38,396 bases of DNA from positions 1 through 38,396 of the forward strand of contig JAGPVL010000011.1 of assembly GCA_018067045.1 (NCBI GenBank), in the 5' to 3' direction. The translations under genes and the position numbers were made by a program. Below, one piece after another: positions 25,810 to 32,631 of the stretch; the stretch's first letter is position 1, and every line of letters starts with the position of its first letter. Source of the stretch: Gammaproteobacteria bacterium. Its GTDB lineage: Bacteria > Pseudomonadota > Gammaproteobacteria > Pseudomonadales > Alcanivoracaceae. The notes below the pieces were generated by a model that saw only the letters and a program-made list of their open reading frames with translations, was not told the DNA's origin and did not search any database.

Positions 25810-27309
25810 TTACGCATTTTTAAGGCGTAAGGGTTCTTCCATAAGCTCGTCTAGGAACTGGGCGATCCGTTGTTCCATTAATACTTCGGAATGTGCGTGC
25901 AAACCTTCGACAATGTAGGTCATTAACGGTTCGGATTTTCCTCGAACACGCATTGCGCCGGATTGGCGGGCGCGTATGCGTGAGCGAATATTGGCATGCA
26001 GAACGAGAGCTTCCGGCAGCATCACATCGCCTGCGTTAGCCATATTGGATAGTCGAGAGGCTAAGTTTACGGCATCGCCTACGACGGTATATTGCATGCG
26101 ATCTCGTGAGCCTAAGTTGCCGGCAAGCATGCTGCCAGCATTGATGCCAATGCGAAACTCAACGGTGGTGAGACCTCTGCTGGCGCGATATAGATTGAGG
26201 CGCCGAATAAGACGTTGAATCATGACGCCGCACGAGATGCTATGAAATAAATGCTCGGAATCTTCTTCAGGGACGCCAAACACAATCATTGCGCAGTCGC
26301 CCATATATTTATCGATGGTGCCGCGATAGAACGTTGCGGCAATACTGATGGCGTCAAAGTACCCGTTGAGTAATTCAGCCACGGCATCGGGCGCCATGTT
26401 TTCTGATAAGCGTGTAAAGCCGACGATGTCGGCAAAAATAACGCTGCCCTGAACTTCTCTGCCGCCGAGAGAAATTTGATCGAGGTCGGACATCATATTT
26501 CGAGCGACGGACGGGCTGACAAAGCGAGACAGTACTTTTTCCACCTGGCCTTTTTCTAACAGCCCGCGCGCCATGCTGTTGTAAGCCGTAATCAGTTTGC
26601 CAATTTCGTCGTTGCGGCGTTCGTCTATTTGGTAATTCAAGTCGCCAGAACTCATGGCGCTGGCTGCGCTGAGTAGGTTATGAATCGGACGAGAGAGGCG
26701 GCGGCTAACAAAGAAGGCCACGATAATGGCAATGCAGCCCATGATGAGGGTCGCGGTGAAAATGGTTTCTCGCGCCTGCGTTAGCGCGTCGCGAATACCT
26801 TTGCCCGATAGTGTGACGGCCGCATAGCCAGCGGTCATCTCCTGTACCTGAATGGGCACATAATAGGTGCTGAGTGGGCCGTCAGAGCCGTTCCAGCGCA
26901 TTTTTTTGCTGTCACTGGTAATAAGGACTCGTTCGGGGGATTCGCCGGCAAGGTGAGCGAGTTGTCCGTCGCGGTCAAAAATTGCGGCGCCGCGCAGGGT
27001 GTCACTGCGCACCAAATTGCTGAGTAGAATTTTGAGATTAAACTGATCTTCGGCGAGGAGCGGTTCGCGTACGGTGTCGGCAAGTTGCGTAGCGATCGTC
27101 GCGCCGAATTTGTCGGCCTGGGCCTGCATGCGCTCGAGTTGACTGTTTAGGATGACGCTGCCGAGTACCGCCATGCCGACAACAATCATGGCAGAGATAG
27201 ATAGCCCTAGCTTCCATGCAACAGGGAAGTATTCTGGCAAATAGGGGCTAAGGCCGTCGCTGACGTTACGACCGACATTGCCGAGTTTTTCTCTAAAACC
27301 TGTCGCCAC
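25810..27309 (-). CDS. Membrane class III adenylate cyclase with HAMP domain
   Basis: The 499-residue protein has TM1 (about 33-54), a periplasmic sensor region (55-183), TM2 (184-202), a HAMP domain (about 200-255) and a cyclase homology domain (about 283-480). All canonical class III residues are visible. Metal aspartates are D294 (FADIVGFT) and D338 (YMGD). Adenine-specifying residues are K334 and D412. Catalytic residues are N415 and R419 (GDAVNLASRL). The Lys/Asp pair predicts ATP rather than GTP as substrate. The product would be cytoplasmic cAMP made in response to an unknown periplasmic signal. A CRP palindrome lies about 155 bases upstream. Confidence 0.93.
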   Translation of the reverse strand: MATGFREKLGNVGRNVSDGLSPYLPEYFPVAWKLGLSISAMIVVGMAVLGSVILNSQLERMQAQADKFGATIATQLADTVREPLLAEDQFNLKILLSNLVRSDTLRGAAIFDRDGQLAHLAGESPERVLITSDSKKMRWNGSDGPLSTYYVPIQVQEMTAGYAAVTLSGKGIRDALTQARETIFTATLIMGCIAIIVAFFVSRRLSRPIHNLLSAASAMSSGDLNYQIDERRNDEIGKLITAYNSMARGLLEKGQVEKVLSRFVSPSVARNMMSDLDQISLGGREVQGSVIFADIVGFTRLSENMAPDAVAELLNGYFDAISIAATFYRGTIDKYMGDCAMIVFGVPEEDSEHLFHSISCGVMIQRLIRRLNLYRASRGLTTVEFRIGINAGSMLAGNLGSRDRMQYTVVGDAVNLASRLSNMANAGDVMLPEALVLHANIRSRIRARQSGAMRVRGKSEPLMTYIVEGLHAHSEVLMEQRIAQFLDELMEEPLRLKNA

Positions 27310-27431
27310 GGTGCCTTCCTTTGCTGCACATCTGTTTGACTGAATAGCGCGCTTTGCGCGGCAGCCTTGCCAGAGAGCCTTTGACGCCTTTAAACGGGGT
27401 AGTTCCGCGTGCGCACGTCATAGACTGGATA

Positions 27432-27440
27432 AAGATACCA
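27432..27440 (-). promoter_or_regulatory. Possible extended -10 promoter of the adenylate cyclase gene
   Basis: On the minus strand the bases read TGGTATCTT, an extended -10 form. The predicted start near 27425 gives a leader of about 115 bases. The CRP site centre would be near -47.5, close to but not at the class II spacing. No good -35 is present. Confidence 0.35.
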
Positions 27441-27464
27441 TTTAGATTAACGAGAGTATGCAGT

Positions 27465-27480
27465 TGTGAGGTGTATCACA
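27465..27480. promoter_or_regulatory. CRP (cAMP receptor protein) binding site
   Basis: TGTGAGGTGTATCACA matches the CRP consensus TGTGA-N6-TCACA exactly in both half-sites, and the palindrome extends one more base on each side (T...A). It lies in the spacer upstream of an adenylate cyclase gene, whose product would make the CRP ligand. CRP and its Pseudomonas homologue Vfr share this core motif. It may also serve a plus-strand promoter (TAAAAG at 27502-27507). Confidence 0.75.
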
Positions 27481-27513
27481 AAGCGCTGTCTGACAAAGAC
27501 CTAAAAGTGGCGG

Positions 27514-27641
27514 ACAGGCGTGGTTTTAGGGCGTTGCCTTTAGTTAGGAGGTGGGCGGCGAGGGTTATGCGTCGTGCTTTTGGGAGTGGACTGGATAAGT
27601 GCTGCCCGTCCGTTCGCCTCTGCCATTATCGACGGGCTTTT
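27514..27641 (+). ncRNA. Speculative CRP-activated small RNA
   Basis: A -10-like TAAAAG (27502-27507) places a start at 27514, exactly 41.5 bases from the CRP site centre, the classical class II spacing. About 120 bases later GCCCGTC (27604-27610) can pair with GACGGGC (27631-27637), followed by TTTT and CGTCTT. The loop is 20 bases, so the terminator is weak. No homologue is recognised. This is a hypothesis from geometry only. Confidence 0.2.
27604..27641 (+). terminator. Terminator-like hairpin on the plus strand
   Basis: GCCCGTC (27604-27610) and GACGGGC (27631-27637) form a 7-bp GC-rich stem followed by TTTTCGTCTT. On the minus strand no U tract follows, so it does not suit the dehydrogenase gene that ends at 27663. 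The long loop lowers confidence. Confidence 0.35.
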
Positions 27642-27662
27642 CGTCTTGAGAATACGCGTGAT

Positions 27663-28622
27663 TCAGGTTTGTTTGCCGGGTATGCGCTGGCGAGCGCGGC
27701 GCTCATCGTCAAGTACGGTGATTTTGGCGAAGGTTTCGGGAACCAATTGATAGGCAATGTTGACGGCCATTTCAGTGGTTTTGGGCAGCAGCTGATACAG
27801 AGCTTGAGCGACGACCCCGGATGCCGGAACTAAGCGTTTAGGGCGGCGAATGATCGCGTCACACATCCATGCGACCGCTGCCTCTTGGGATAACGCTGGC
27901 GCGTGATCGTAAGCCTTGGTGGGGGCGATCATTGGGGTGCGAACCAAGGGGTAGTTGATAATGGAGAAGTCGATGCCGTGATGGGATAACTCGTTTTGCA
28001 CTGCCATCGTCCAGCCTTCTAGCGCGAACTTCGAACCGAGGTAAGCGCTGAATCTTGGTACACCCGTTTGCACGCCAAGGGTTGAGATATTGATGATGTG
28101 CCCGCCGCCTTGACGAATCATCGATGGGATCAAGTTTAACGCGATGCGGATAGCGCCGAAGTAATTAAGCTGCATGGTGCGCTGATAATCATGGAATCTA
28201 TCTGTCGAGTTTACGGCGGAGCGACGGATGGAGCGTCCAGCATTGTTGATTAAAATATCGATGTGAATTGCTTGGGCAATAAGCTGATTGCTCAGGCGGT
28301 CGCAATCATCCAGATCAGAAATATCGCAACGCAACGCGATTGCTTCACCGCCATGGGCATTGATGTCTTGGACTAAGTCATTGAGCTTGTCGAGTGAGCG
28401 GGCTGTCACTACGACACGTGCGCCTGCAGCGGCCAGTCGTCGAGCGCTTTGCGCCCCTATGCCGGAGCTTGCGCCGGTAATCAGAATTGTTTTGTTCTTT
28501 ACGCGTTGCTCGAGTGCGAGATTTGGCGTCACCGTTGCGCGCAGTCGCCAGCCAAGGGCGAGAGCCATGCGTTTGGCGTGTGGTGCGAACTTAACGTTTT
28601 TCAATCCGGTCGTGCGGGACAT
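27663..28622 (-). CDS. Short-chain dehydrogenase/reductase
   Basis: The product (319 residues from ATG 28622, with GGAG 6 bases upstream) is a classical SDR. It has the NAD(P)-binding TGASSGIG (49-56), NNAG (126-129), and catalytic S180, Y194 and K198 (FSAYLGSK). It is strikingly similar to the C-terminal half of the neighbouring fatty acyl-CoA reductase, sharing NNAGRSIRRS, RTMQLNYFGA and PLVRTPMIAPTK. A role in reduction of a fatty aldehyde or keto-lipid is inferred from that kinship. A longer start at 28736 is not supported. It has its own transcription unit, since a terminator separates it from the reductase. Confidence 0.9.
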   Translation of the reverse strand: MSRTTGLKNVKFAPHAKRMALALGWRLRATVTPNLALEQRVKNKTILITGASSGIGAQSARRLAAAGARVVVTARSLDKLNDLVQDINAHGGEAIALRCDISDLDDCDRLSNQLIAQAIHIDILINNAGRSIRRSAVNSTDRFHDYQRTMQLNYFGAIRIALNLIPSMIRQGGGHIINISTLGVQTGVPRFSAYLGSKFALEGWTMAVQNELSHHGIDFSIINYPLVRTPMIAPTKAYDHAPALSQEAAVAWMCDAIIRRPKRLVPASGVVAQALYQLLPKTTEMAVNIAYQLVPETFAKITVLDDERRARQRIPGKQT

Positions 28623-28659
28623 GACATTCTCCGAGGCATGCGCTGTTATCGACGTGTGG

Positions 28660-28673
28660 TTATGCATGCGTAA
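28660..28673. repeat. Near-palindrome upstream of the SDR gene
   Basis: TTATGCATGCGTAA is palindromic except for one symmetric mismatch pair. It lies 38 bases upstream of the SDR start codon, in the expected promoter zone, and could be an operator. No protein can be assigned. Confidence 0.3.
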
Positions 28674-28782
28674 AGTGCTGACAGCATAGCGCGAATTTGC
28701 GTTGCGGATGTAGCGTTGGCGCCTAGGGCATAGCATTAGGCGTTAGGGGGATATGGAGCGGGGCGAAGCCGGAGACGTGGGA

Positions 28783-28816
28783 GAAAGACTGCGGGAGCCT
28801 CTAAAGGCTCCCGCAG
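28783..28816 (-). terminator. Terminator of the fatty acyl-CoA reductase gene
   Basis: A perfect 12-bp GC-rich stem (CTGCGGGAGCCT at 28789-28800 with 28805-28816, loop CTAA) is followed on the minus strand by TCTTTC. It lies 9 bases past the reductase stop. It separates the reductase from the SDR gene, which is next on the same strand. Confidence 0.8.
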
Positions 28817-28824
28817 AACAGGGC

Positions 28825-30834
28825 TTACCAGTGAATGCCCTTAAATAGGCGTGAAAACGCCGCTTGTTCACGGCTAATTTTCTTCGGTGTTTTTTCCTGC
28901 CCACCCAGTGCGGCGGAGGAATCTGCGAAGATCTTGTAGCCGGTATTCATAATGGTTTCAGTAATCTTTGGGGTTAAGAAGTGCATTACCTGCCCGACGA
29001 TACCGAGGCTGGTGGCAACGCGTTTGGGGCGACGTACGATAGCATCGCAGATCATATCTGCAGCCTGAGTGGGGCTAATGGTTGGCACGTGATTATAGAT
29101 CTTTGTTGGTGCAATCATCGGCGTGCGCACCAGTGGCATGTTGATGGTGGTGAAGCGTACGCCTTGATGGGCTAGTTCGGAGGACGCGCAACGAGTGAAG
29201 GCGTCGAGCGCTGCTTTTGATGCAACATACGCAGAGAATCGTGGCGCGTTGGTGAGCACACCAATAGACGAAATATTGATGATATGCCCATCGGCGTTTT
29301 CGGCCATTGCGGGCAAGAAGCCCATGATCAATCGCAGTGCCCCGAAGTAGTTTAACTGCATGGTGCGTTCAAAATCGTGGAAGCGATCAAAGGTGTGCAT
29401 AACCGAACGACGAATCGAGCGGCCAGCATTGTTCACCAGTACGTCGATTCGGCCATGATCTGCGAGCACCTGTTCGACCAAGCGATCAACATCGTCAAGA
29501 TGAGAGACGTCGCAGCTATAGGCTTGCGCCTTACCGCCGAGCTGCTCAATTTCGTGCAGTGTTTGCTCCAGCTTTTCTTTGGTTCTCGCAACAGCGAGTA
29601 CGGTTGCGCCAGCGCGCGCGAGTTTGATTGCGGCGGCTTTACCGATGCCTGAAGTGGCGCCGGTGATGAGCACGATCTTGCCTGTGACGCTATTTTCTAA
29701 CGTTTGCGATGGCTCATCTTCGTCTTCGCGCTCATCGCGCTCAGGGTCCAGGTGGTTGGCCCAGTAGTCCCATAGAATTTGCGCGTAAGACTCCAAGTCT
29801 GGGGCTTCAATGCCAGAACCTTCGAGTGCTGCTTTCGCATGAGAATTATCAAACTGCGTTGGGTACGTTAGAAAGCGCAGTGCGCCCTCTGGGATATCCA
29901 GACCATCAAGCGCTTGGCTGAGTAAAAAGCGCGCAGGAGTGAGATTGGACACGCCTTTTTTTAACATGCTCGGAACGGCGTTAAAGAGCGCCGTGTCGAG
30001 CCGCACTGGCATTTTCGGTGCGTCTGCTACGGCGGCAAAAATATTCATTACTTCGCCAACGCCATAGTGTTTGTCAGCGGTTAGATGGAAGCATTCACCG
30101 TCTCGGTCGGGCAGGTGCGCAATATGGTCGAGTGCGTCCGCAACAAAATTAACCGGCACGATGTTGAAGTGGCCACCGTCTATGCCGATCAGCGGAATCC
30201 AAGGTGGCAGCAAGTCGCCAAGCTTTTGTAACAGCTTAAAGAAATAATAAGGGCCATCTACCTTGTCCATCTCACCACTTTCGGCATCACCTACCACCAT
30301 TGATGGGCGGTAGACGCGAAAGGGAACAGGGCTTTCTTTGCGTACCAGCGCCTCAGACTCATGTTTTGTTTGTAGGTAAGCGTTTGCCAGCTCGCCAGCT
30401 TCTTCGAACATGTCTTCGTAAAAGGTGCCGTCGAATAAGCCGGCGGCGGCGATGGAGCTGACGTGATGGAAGCAGTCGGCGCTTAATTCGCCGGCGAGCT
30501 TTAGCGCGTGTCGCGTGCCTTCGATATTGGTGTAGCGCTGTTGGTTCTCATCGGCTTCTAGGTCGTATATCGCCGCGAGGTGGAAGAAATGCTGAATGTT
30601 GCCTTTCAGGTCGTCTCGGTCACGTTTGCTGATGCCGAGAAGCTTTTTGGTGAGATCGCCATTAATAGCAATTAGGCGGTCTTCCTCGACATTGAGGCGT
30701 TTACGCATCGCGTCGAGCTTGTATTCGGAGCCAGGTCTGATCAGGGCGAAAATACGTGATTCAGGGCGCGCGAGCAGGCGGGTGATAAGGAATCTGCCGA
30801 TAAAGCCGGTGGCACCAGTGACAAAGTAATTCAT
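28825..30834 (-). CDS. Two-domain fatty acyl-CoA reductase (alcohol-forming, Marinobacter type)
   Basis: The 669-residue protein has an N-terminal extended Rossmann domain (TGATGFIG 6-13, active-site YLQTK 153-157) of the thioester-reductase type. Its C-terminal classical SDR domain has TGATSGIG 391-398, NNAG 468-471, S522/S523, Y536 and K540. Order, length and the final GIHW match the Marinobacter aquaeolei reductase (Maqu_2220 type) that converts fatty acyl-CoA or acyl-ACP via aldehyde to fatty alcohol for wax esters. An acidic linker (about 365-380) joins the domains. ATG 30834 is preceded by AGAGG; a start at 30888 adds an unlikely 18 residues. No wax synthase is in the window. Confidence 0.88.
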   Translation of the reverse strand: MNYFVTGATGFIGRFLITRLLARPESRIFALIRPGSEYKLDAMRKRLNVEEDRLIAINGDLTKKLLGISKRDRDDLKGNIQHFFHLAAIYDLEADENQQRYTNIEGTRHALKLAGELSADCFHHVSSIAAAGLFDGTFYEDMFEEAGELANAYLQTKHESEALVRKESPVPFRVYRPSMVVGDAESGEMDKVDGPYYFFKLLQKLGDLLPPWIPLIGIDGGHFNIVPVNFVADALDHIAHLPDRDGECFHLTADKHYGVGEVMNIFAAVADAPKMPVRLDTALFNAVPSMLKKGVSNLTPARFLLSQALDGLDIPEGALRFLTYPTQFDNSHAKAALEGSGIEAPDLESYAQILWDYWANHLDPERDEREDEDEPSQTLENSVTGKIVLITGATSGIGKAAAIKLARAGATVLAVARTKEKLEQTLHEIEQLGGKAQAYSCDVSHLDDVDRLVEQVLADHGRIDVLVNNAGRSIRRSVMHTFDRFHDFERTMQLNYFGALRLIMGFLPAMAENADGHIINISSIGVLTNAPRFSAYVASKAALDAFTRCASSELAHQGVRFTTINMPLVRTPMIAPTKIYNHVPTISPTQAADMICDAIVRRPKRVATSLGIVGQVMHFLTPKITETIMNTGYKIFADSSAALGGQEKTPKKISREQAAFSRLFKGIHW

Positions 30835-30971
30835 GGACGACCTCTTTTTAACTTCCGTTTTGAAGCGCCTCGCCAGCGGCGGAGGCATTCCCGTTTATTG
30901 TGAGTCGCGATGCTGCAGGCTATTACTGTAACGCAATCTTTGGCCGTTGCATCGTTATGATGGTGCAGCGC

Positions 30972-31001
30972 TAGCCACTTGCCATTAATGGCTAACAAGT
31001 G
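30972..31001. repeat. Nested inverted repeats, candidate operator
   Basis: Three symmetric pairs overlap: TAGCCA (30972-30977) with TGGCTA (30989-30994); CACTTG (30976-30981) with CAAGTG (30996-31001); and the 12-base palindrome GCCATTAATGGC (30981-30992). The region is about 140 bases upstream of the reductase start codon. Such density is unusual and suggests protein binding or alternative cruciforms. Confidence 0.45.
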
Positions 31002-31108
31002 TGAGTTGAAATTTACGACATTCTTTAGCCTATTGTCAAGAATCTCCGGTTTTTAACATTTATACATTGGCGGATGGCAAGGTGGTCTGTCTGTGAGTAT
31101 AGTATTGC

Positions 31109-31126
31109 AACTTACAACTGTATGTT
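31109..31126. promoter_or_regulatory. 18-bp palindrome, candidate operator of the FabR-like regulator
   Basis: AACTTACAACTGTATGTT has half-sites matching at 7 of 8 positions around a 2-base centre (core TACA-AC-TGTA). It begins 6 bases after a TATAGT -10-like element and ends 10 bases before the ATG at 31137. A repressor bound there would block transcription of its own gene. Size and symmetry suit a TetR dimer. Use by this protein is inferred. Confidence 0.5.
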
Positions 31127-31136
31127 TGGTGGTGTC

Positions 31137-31796
31137 ATGACGGTAACGCGTGCTCAGCGTAAGGCGGAAACTCGACAGCGCATTCTTGATGCTGCGCTGC
31201 GCTTGTTGGCGGGAGGGAGGGGCGTAGATGGATTAGGTTTGCGTGAGGTTGCCCGTGAAGCGGGTTTGGCGCCGCCGTCCCTGTATAACCATTTTCCGGA
31301 TATGGATGGCTTGGGGCTGGCGTTAACGGATCTCGCCTGTTTTCGTCTGCGCGAGGTGATGCGCCAGGGTCGTAAGGAATTGATTGTGAACGACCCATCT
31401 GCAGGCGTCCGCGACTTAGTTGAGCGTTTTTTTCGTTATTTATCAGAGTATGAAGCGGAGTTTCGTTTATTAATCCAGCAGCGCATGGGCAATTCGGTGC
31501 GCTACCGACGCCGTATTCACCGCGAGATCCAGCTCTTTCGTGAGGAGCTAGAAGAGGACGCCCGGGCTGTGTCGGCTTATCGCAACCTGCCTGATATGGA
31601 TTATCGCGCTGCGTCAGAGGCGGCGGTGGCGGTGGTGTTTGGGTTTGGCATGGTGGCGCTGGAGCTTTCGCCCGCGGCAAGAGCGGCATCAGTAGAGCGT
31701 GCTGTGGTGGAGGTGACGATGGTGTTTCTCGGGGGCCGGGCTTTGGCTGCGGGAGCCCAGCTTGGTGGGGACATTACGCCGAAAGCATTAAGTTGA
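31137..31796 (+). CDS. TetR-family regulator, FabR-like
   Basis: The 219-residue protein has an N-terminal TetR helix-turn-helix (about 12-58; LGLREVAREAGLAPPSLYNHF with DMDGLGLALTD after it). It also has the all-helical ligand domain with FRLLIQQRMGNSVRYRRRIHREIQLFREEL. These segments closely follow E. coli FabR, the repressor of unsaturated fatty acid genes that responds to acyl-CoA/acyl-ACP. It is divergent from the fatty acyl-CoA reductase, which supports a lipid regulon. ATG 31137 gives the family-like start; 31074 would add 21 residues. Whether it controls the reductase is not shown. Confidence 0.85.
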   Translation: MTVTRAQRKAETRQRILDAALRLLAGGRGVDGLGLREVAREAGLAPPSLYNHFPDMDGLGLALTDLACFRLREVMRQGRKELIVNDPSAGVRDLVERFFRYLSEYEAEFRLLIQQRMGNSVRYRRRIHREIQLFREELEEDARAVSAYRNLPDMDYRAASEAAVAVVFGFGMVALELSPAARAASVERAVVEVTMVFLGGRALAAGAQLGGDITPKALS

Positions 31797-31928
31797 AGTG
31801 ATTTATTATGAACACAGTCTAACTTTATGAATAAATTGGATAAATAGATTAAATTAAGGTTGATCGGAAGGTAGCTTTACTTTAAGTATGTCTCGTAACC
31901 TATTGATATTTGAGAGTGGAGACATCAC

Positions 31929-32270
31929 ATGGCTTTCGATCCCCGAGATATCTATGACGCTGCGGCCTTGTATGACATGTGGCTAAACTGCCAAAGCTGC
32001 CCGAAAACGTTCGACTTTGAGCCGAATCGGCCGATTGGTTTGGATTATTACCACGATATAGGTCAACAGGCGAAGCATGACGGCTGGGTTGTCGCCGAGC
32101 AGGTTGATGTGGAGCGCCCCGATGAAGAGTCTTATATGGTTCTGTGCTCTCATTGTGCGGCGCAATATGGCCTTACCGCGGGTAACGCACGCACGGCTGC
32201 GGCGCCGGCGGCTATAGAAGAGGTCTGTCAGGCCATGGCGATGGCCGAGCAGGGGCAGTTTGCGGCCTGA
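31929..32270 (+). CDS. Small four-cysteine (zinc-ribbon-like) protein of unknown function
   Basis: The 113-residue acidic protein has CQSC at 21-24 and CSHC at 73-76, with H42, H50 and H75 nearby. Two CxxC knuckles about 50 residues apart suggest a zinc-ribbon fold or another metal site. The tail is Ala-rich (about 85-113). No signal peptide or membrane segment is seen. GTGGAG (31915-31920) is the ribosome site. An AT-rich 132-base spacer precedes it. I do not recognise the family. Confidence 0.75.
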   Translation: MAFDPRDIYDAAALYDMWLNCQSCPKTFDFEPNRPIGLDYYHDIGQQAKHDGWVVAEQVDVERPDEESYMVLCSHCAAQYGLTAGNARTAAAPAAIEEVCQAMAMAEQGQFAA

Positions 32271-32308
32271 TTTAGGTGGTCGGCTAGTTGCCGTTCGGCG
32301 GCGTAATG

Positions 32309-32542
32309 TTAGTGCTTACTTTCGTCTTGTGCGCTGTTTTTGATGGACTCGCCTGCTTTTTCTAGTGCTTCGCCGGACTGACGAAGCGCTGTTTTACTTG
32401 CGCCTTTTAGCTGCTCAGAAACGGACGCAGAAGAGAAAGGGTTGCTGTAAAGCGGCTTGCCTTTACCAATATTGACCCCTCCCCAAAGGCCAAAAAACAG
32501 GCCTATGACCGTTCCGATCAGTAGCGTTTTGAATTTTGTCAT
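32309..32542 (-). CDS. Small single-pass membrane protein
   Basis: The 77-residue protein (ATG 32542, GGAG 6 bases upstream) has an N-terminal hydrophobic segment with glycines (LLIGTVIGLFFGLWGGVNIG, residues 6-25). A hydrophilic helical tail rich in Lys, Ala, Ser and Glu follows (e.g. KTALRQSGEALEKAGESIKN). It would be anchored in the inner membrane or remain as an uncleaved signal. It diverges from the nitroreductase gene. Function unknown. Confidence 0.7.
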   Translation of the reverse strand: MTKFKTLLIGTVIGLFFGLWGGVNIGKGKPLYSNPFSSASVSEQLKGASKTALRQSGEALEKAGESIKNSAQDESKH

Positions 32543-32631
32543 CGCTATCTCCTTGTTAGCTGGCATGATAGTTCGCTCTTCCCCTGGTCACTGCCGAGTG
32601 GCGCACGAATCGAATATTTTAAGGAGTGGCA

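Larger units (their letters stand above)
27310..27662. other. 353-bp non-coding gap between cyclase and dehydrogenase genes
   Basis: No convincing gene is present. The gap holds a perfect CRP site (27465-27480), a minus-strand extended -10 facing the cyclase gene (TGGTATCTT, 27432-27440), a plus-strand -10-like TAAAAG (27502-27507), and a terminator-like hairpin on the plus strand (27604-27641). An AGGAGG at 27546-27551 is not followed by a usable start. Confidence 0.6.
30835..31136. other. 302-bp divergent regulatory region (reductase / TetR-type gene)
   Basis: The spacer has no gene. It holds nested inverted repeats at 30972-31001, a -35-like TTGTCA (31033-31038), a TATAGT -10-like element (31098-31103) pointing to the regulator gene, and an 18-bp palindrome (31109-31126). 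The central part (31010-31070) is AT-rich, as expected for promoters. Confidence 0.5.

Noticed and set aside
27354-27833. 159-codon open frame on the plus strand crossing the CRP region and the 3' end of the SDR gene
   Set aside because: Its second half is antisense to a clear SDR gene, its composition is not protein-like (Arg/Cys-rich), and it has no ribosome site at the start.
31135-31689. 184-codon open frame on the minus strand opposite the TetR-type gene
   Set aside because: It is Pro/Arg-rich and lies entirely antisense to a gene with clear TetR motifs.
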